From positions 1 through 7,065 of the forward strand of contig JAJRQX010000081.1 in the NCBI GenBank assembly GCA_024280065.1: a DNA stretch of 7,065 nucleotides, given 5' to 3'. Of this stretch, positions 4,855 through 7,065 are shown in pieces. This DNA comes from Aquificota bacterium (GTDB lineage: Bacteria; Aquificota; Aquificia; Aquificales; Aquificaceae). The notes beneath the pieces are model-generated. The model saw nothing but the letters and a program-made list of their open reading frames with translations. It made no database searches and was not told the origin of the DNA. The stretch's first letter is position 1; every line of letters begins with the position of its first letter. The translations under genes were made by a program, and so were the position numbers.

Positions 4855-6216
4855 TTATCCTATCAATGCCTCCACATAGTCCTTAGCTCTGAAGGGCTGA
4901 AGGTCATCTATACCCTCACCCACACCCACCAGCTTCACGGGTATCCCGAGCTCCCTGCATACCGCCACCACCGCACCGCCCTTGGCACTTCCGTCCAGCT
5001 TGGTTATCACTATACCCGTTATGTCCAAAGCTTCTTTGAAGACCCTGGCCTGTTGTATGGAGTTCTGGCCTACGGTGGCGTCAAGAACAAGAAGGACTTC
5101 GGAAGGCTCTCCAGGAACTATCTTTGATATCACCTTCCTTATCTTCTTCAGCTCGTTTACAAGGGGCTCCTTCGTGTGGAGCCTCCCTGCAGTGTCAACG
5201 AGGACTATATCGTATCCCTCCTTCACAGCCTTCTCAACACCTCTGTAAACCACCGAAGCCGGGTCGGAGCCCTCCTCCCCCTTGGTTATGTCGGCACCGC
5301 TCCTCTTGGCCCATATCTCAAGCTGTTCTATCGCTGCCGCCCTGAATGTGTCCCCGGCAACGACCATAACCCTCTTACCCTCTCCCACCAGCCTGTAAGC
5401 CAGCTTCCCTATGGTGGTTGTTTTTCCAGAGCCGTTTACTCCCAAAAAGAGAACCACCCTCAGTCCTTTATCCTCAAACCGGAGCTCTCCCTCGCATGCG
5501 GAAACTATGCTGAGGATCCTGTCCTTAATTACAGCTTTAAGCTCTTCGGAGCGGCTTATGTTTCTTCTCTTTGCCTCCCTCCTTACCTCCTCCACAAGGC
5601 TCATTGCGGTCTCTACACCCACATCCGCCCTGACAAGCGTTTCCTCAAGCTCCTCAAAAAGCTCCTCATCAACCGCCCTCCCGGAGAAGAGGTCCCCTAT
5701 CCTTACCGCTTCCCTTGTCTTCTTCAGACCCCTCCTTATCCTATCAAGGAGGCCTTCCCTTTGGCTCCCTTCAAGCTTACTTATCTTCTCTTCAATATCC
5801 CTTCTCTTCAGAGGAGGTGCCAGGTTAAGGGCCCTTCTGTATGTCCGGACAGCCTCTTCCGTCCTCTTCATCTTCTCCAGGATCTCACCGGCCTTTGTAA
5901 GGCTCTCAAAGTCCCCGATCCTCATATACTCCTCAAGGGCTCTTTCAAGGTCACCCACCTTCTCGCAAACGATGGCCCTCTCCCTTGCCGTTCCGACCTC
6001 CTTTCCGAAGTTTTCTATAAGCCTGTGGGCATCCCTGAACATACCCTCCTTCAAATAAAGGTCAAAGAGGACCTTCCTGAGGTCAGGATCGTCCGTAAAC
6101 CTTTCAAGGAGCTTGATGGCCTTCTTAACCTTACCCTTTCGGGCAAGCTCCAGGATGGCACTCTTGTCTCCCTTCTCCGCCTTCTTTTCCAGATCGGACT
6201 TCCTGAAGAAGATCAT
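4855..6216 (-). CDS. ftsY: Signal recognition particle receptor FtsY with TPR-like N-terminal region
   Basis: FtsY is the SRP-receptor GTPase that docks ribosome-SRP complexes at the cytoplasmic membrane for cotranslational insertion. The 453-residue protein has a complete NG core in its C-terminal two thirds: the helical N domain from about 155 to 250 (with EELEETLVRADVGVETA), G1 GVNGSGKTT at 259-267, DTFRAAA at 289-295, G3 DTAGR at 341-345, DATVGQN at 379-385, G4 TKLDGSAKGG at 405-414, and the closing GVGEGIDDLQPF block. The first 150 residues are not the usual acidic, low-complexity A domain. They form a series of paired helices with TPR-like spacing, clearest at 106-135 (LTKAGEILEKMKRTEEAVRTYRRALNLAP). 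The ATG start has no Shine-Dalgarno, and a GATAAT box ends 7 bases upstream. It is probably the first gene of a pair with the membrane protease. The GTPase identity is certain; the TPR assignment is by eye. Confidence 0.97.
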   Translation of the reverse strand: MIFFRKSDLEKKAEKGDKSAILELARKGKVKKAIKLLERFTDDPDLRKVLFDLYLKEGMFRDAHRLIENFGKEVGTARERAIVCEKVGDLERALEEYMRIGDFESLTKAGEILEKMKRTEEAVRTYRRALNLAPPLKRRDIEEKISKLEGSQREGLLDRIRRGLKKTREAVRIGDLFSGRAVDEELFEELEETLVRADVGVETAMSLVEEVRREAKRRNISRSEELKAVIKDRILSIVSACEGELRFEDKGLRVVLFLGVNGSGKTTTIGKLAYRLVGEGKRVMVVAGDTFRAAAIEQLEIWAKRSGADITKGEEGSDPASVVYRGVEKAVKEGYDIVLVDTAGRLHTKEPLVNELKKIRKVISKIVPGEPSEVLLVLDATVGQNSIQQARVFKEALDITGIVITKLDGSAKGGAVVAVCRELGIPVKLVGVGEGIDDLQPFRAKDYVEALIG

Positions 6217-6237
6217 GGGGAGTATTATCTTAACCTA
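6217..6237. promoter_or_regulatory. 21-bp divergent ftsY/spoVG start region
   Basis: Only 21 bp separate the two opposed ATG codons. Overlapping -10-like boxes occur: GATAAT on the minus strand (6224-6229) ending 7 bases before the ftsY ATG, and TATTAT on the plus strand (6223-6228) ending 9 bases before the spoVG-like ATG. GGGGAG at 6217-6222 is 15 bases from the spoVG-like ATG, too far for normal use. Any -35 contacts would lie inside the opposite coding region, and none resembles TTGACA. Confidence 0.3.
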
Positions 6238-6504
6238 ATGAGGGTTGAGGTGGCTAAGTTCTACCCTTTTGAGATCCCGGGAAGGAAGGGAGGTCTGGTA
6301 GGCTACGCTGACGTCCTGGTCGGGGACCTGCTGATAAGAGGTATCAGACTCTTCAGGAACAGATACGGCGGATACTACGTCCAGATGCCCGTACTCCCGT
6401 CGGGGGACAGGTCCTATCCTGTTGTGGAGGTGATGTCAAGGGAACTCCTTGAGGAGATCAGGAGAAAGGTCGTGGATCTTTACAAAGAGAAGTTTAAAAT
6501 ATAG
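6238..6504 (+). CDS. spoVG: SpoVG-like protein
   Basis: This small 88-residue protein is complete. It matches the SpoVG family in order: an N-terminal strand (MRVEVAKFYPFE), a segment ending in a small loop (GLVGYADVLVGDLLIRGIRLFRN, about 20-41), then GGYYVQMP (44-51), where SpoVG has (L/F)-x-V-x-MP, a short polar loop (LPSGDRSYP), and a closing helix (VVEVMSRELLEEIRRKV) at the position of the family's HPI-x-x-x-x-R-x-x-I helix. SpoVG proteins are small nucleic-acid-binding regulators, named for roles in septation and sporulation in Firmicutes but widespread in non-sporulating bacteria. The histidine of the typical AHPI segment is absent. The reading frame is open far upstream across the ftsY antisense strand, but ATG 6238 is the natural start. 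ATG 6238 diverges from ftsY, and the stop lies 4 bases before the resB ATG, suggesting an operon. Confidence 0.8.
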   Translation: MRVEVAKFYPFEIPGRKGGLVGYADVLVGDLLIRGIRLFRNRYGGYYVQMPVLPSGDRSYPVVEVMSRELLEEIRRKVVDLYKEKFKI

Positions 6505-6508
6505 CTCC

Positions 6509-7065
6509 ATGAAGCTGAGATCCCTCCCGACCTCCTTCGGCTACTTCGTGGCCACGCTGATCACCCTCGCGGGCGTGGTCATATACGGCCTCTTTCACAT
6601 GGATGAGCCTAATATAATCTACTGGTCCGCCCTCGCTGTTTCGGGCTTGCTGTTCACCGTTGGTCTCCTGGGTATCCTATACAAGGGTATCCTTGACCTT
6701 GTTGAGGACTACAGGAGACACGGAAATATCCTTAACTTCCTGTATGACTTCTTCTCCTCCCTTAAGCTTGCTATCTTCATCATGATACTTCTCGGTATAT
6801 TCTCCATGCTCGGCTCAACATACATACAGCAGCTCCAGCCCTTTGAAACCTACCTTGACCAGTTCGGACCCACCAAGGCGGTCTGGTTTTGGAAGCTGTG
6901 GTTAACGGACGTATTCCACTCCTGGTATTACATAGCCCTCATAGTCCTGCTCGCTGTAAACCTGACCGTCTGCTCAGTAAAGAGGCTACCCCGGATCTGG
7001 AAACAGACTTTCGGCTCCGAGAGAGTGATGAAGTTAGACGGGAAGGCGGAGAAGCACCTCAAACC
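6509..7065 (+). CDS. resB: ResB/Ccs1 cytochrome c biogenesis protein, N-terminal part (cut by window edge)
   Basis: From ATG 6509, 185 codons stay open to the right edge. ResB, together with CcsA/ResC, forms system II for attaching heme to apocytochromes c on the outer face of the cytoplasmic membrane. The core of the family begins at about residue 79 with YDFFSSLKLAIFIMILL, followed by IFSMLGSTYIQQ at 97-108, and then DVFHSWYYIALIVLLAVNL (134-152) and VCSVKRLPRIWK (154-165), all characteristic of ResB. Upstream of this core are about 75 residues containing two more hydrophobic helices (about 11-28 and 37-58), an N-terminal extension compared with ResB proteins that begin at the FxSSLKLA block. 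The family is usually 330-550 residues, so half or more is missing. No Shine-Dalgarno is visible, but the ATG is 4 bases after the spoVG-like stop, consistent with translational coupling. Confidence 0.9.
   Translation, partial: MKLRSLPTSFGYFVATLITLAGVVIYGLFHMDEPNIIYWSALAVSGLLFTVGLLGILYKGILDLVEDYRRHGNILNFLYDFFSSLKLAIFIMILLGIFSMLGSTYIQQLQPFETYLDQFGPTKAVWFWKLWLTDVFHSWYYIALIVLLAVNLTVCSVKRLPRIWKQTFGSERVMKLDGKAEKHLK

Noticed and set aside
5411..6058. 215-codon plus-strand open frame opposite ftsY
   Set aside because: Its composition is Ser/Leu/Arg-rich with no recognisable motif, and it is the mirror of conserved ftsY codons, so it is a shadow frame.
5176..6504. 442-codon plus-strand open frame running antisense through ftsY
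   Set aside because: Only its last 88 codons (from ATG 6238) look like a real protein, SpoVG-like. The rest is Leu/Pro-rich, low-complexity translation opposite the well-supported ftsY gene.
1..7065. CRISPR array, insertion sequence, tRNA/rRNA, prophage or toxin-antitoxin signals
   Set aside because: No repeated units, terminal inverted repeats, tRNA-like cloverleaf or rRNA-like stretch was seen. Coding sequence covers nearly the whole window with housekeeping families.

Overview
The window looks like chromosomal DNA from a thermophilic, Gram-negative, deep-branching bacterium. It is most consistent with Aquificota/Aquificaceae (the Aquifex, Hydrogenobacter, Hydrogenivirga group). The reasons are: an LpxK that resembles, from memory, the Aquifex enzyme; arginine codons dominated by AGG/AGA; charged, Lys/Glu-rich proteins; a glycine-cleavage-H-like lipoyl protein outside a glycine cleavage operon; and extreme packing. 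Ten protein genes fill almost every base. The largest non-coding gap is 58 bp, and no RNA gene, mobile element or CRISPR array is visible. The genus assignment is inference, because no rRNA or marker search could be run.

Layout from left to right. (1) The 5' end of pyrE (minus strand, cut by the window edge) diverges from lpxK (plus), the lipid A 4'-kinase. (2) A minus-strand cluster reads thrC (threonine synthase), then a class II (zinc) aldolase, then a GcvH-like lipoyl carrier. thrC and the aldolase overlap as TGATG, and the last gene follows after 35 bp behind a strong ribosome site. This cluster meets lpxK tail-to-tail with a 10-bp overlap. (3) fetB, an ABC-type metal/iron exporter permease, diverges from thrC. 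It meets the next minus-strand gene with another 10-bp tail-to-tail overlap. (4) A minus-strand pair encodes FtsY, the SRP receptor GTPase with an unusual TPR-like N-terminal part, and a membrane-anchored ClpP-fold serine protease. (5) Diverging from ftsY across 21 bp are a small SpoVG-like protein and the beginning of a ResB/Ccs1 cytochrome c biogenesis protein that runs off the right edge.

The genes are mostly housekeeping: pyrimidine synthesis, lipid A, threonine, metal export, membrane protein targeting and quality control, and cytochrome c maturation. I found no clear new defence, mobile or biosynthetic system. The points most worth checking are the TPR-like replacement of the usual FtsY N-terminus, the missing start region of lpxK (a probable non-AUG start or mis-called start), the short divergent gaps whose genes lack Shine-Dalgarno sites and have -10-like boxes very close to the start codon, and the GcvH-like protein with a non-standard lipoylation motif cotranscribed with an aldolase and threonine synthase.
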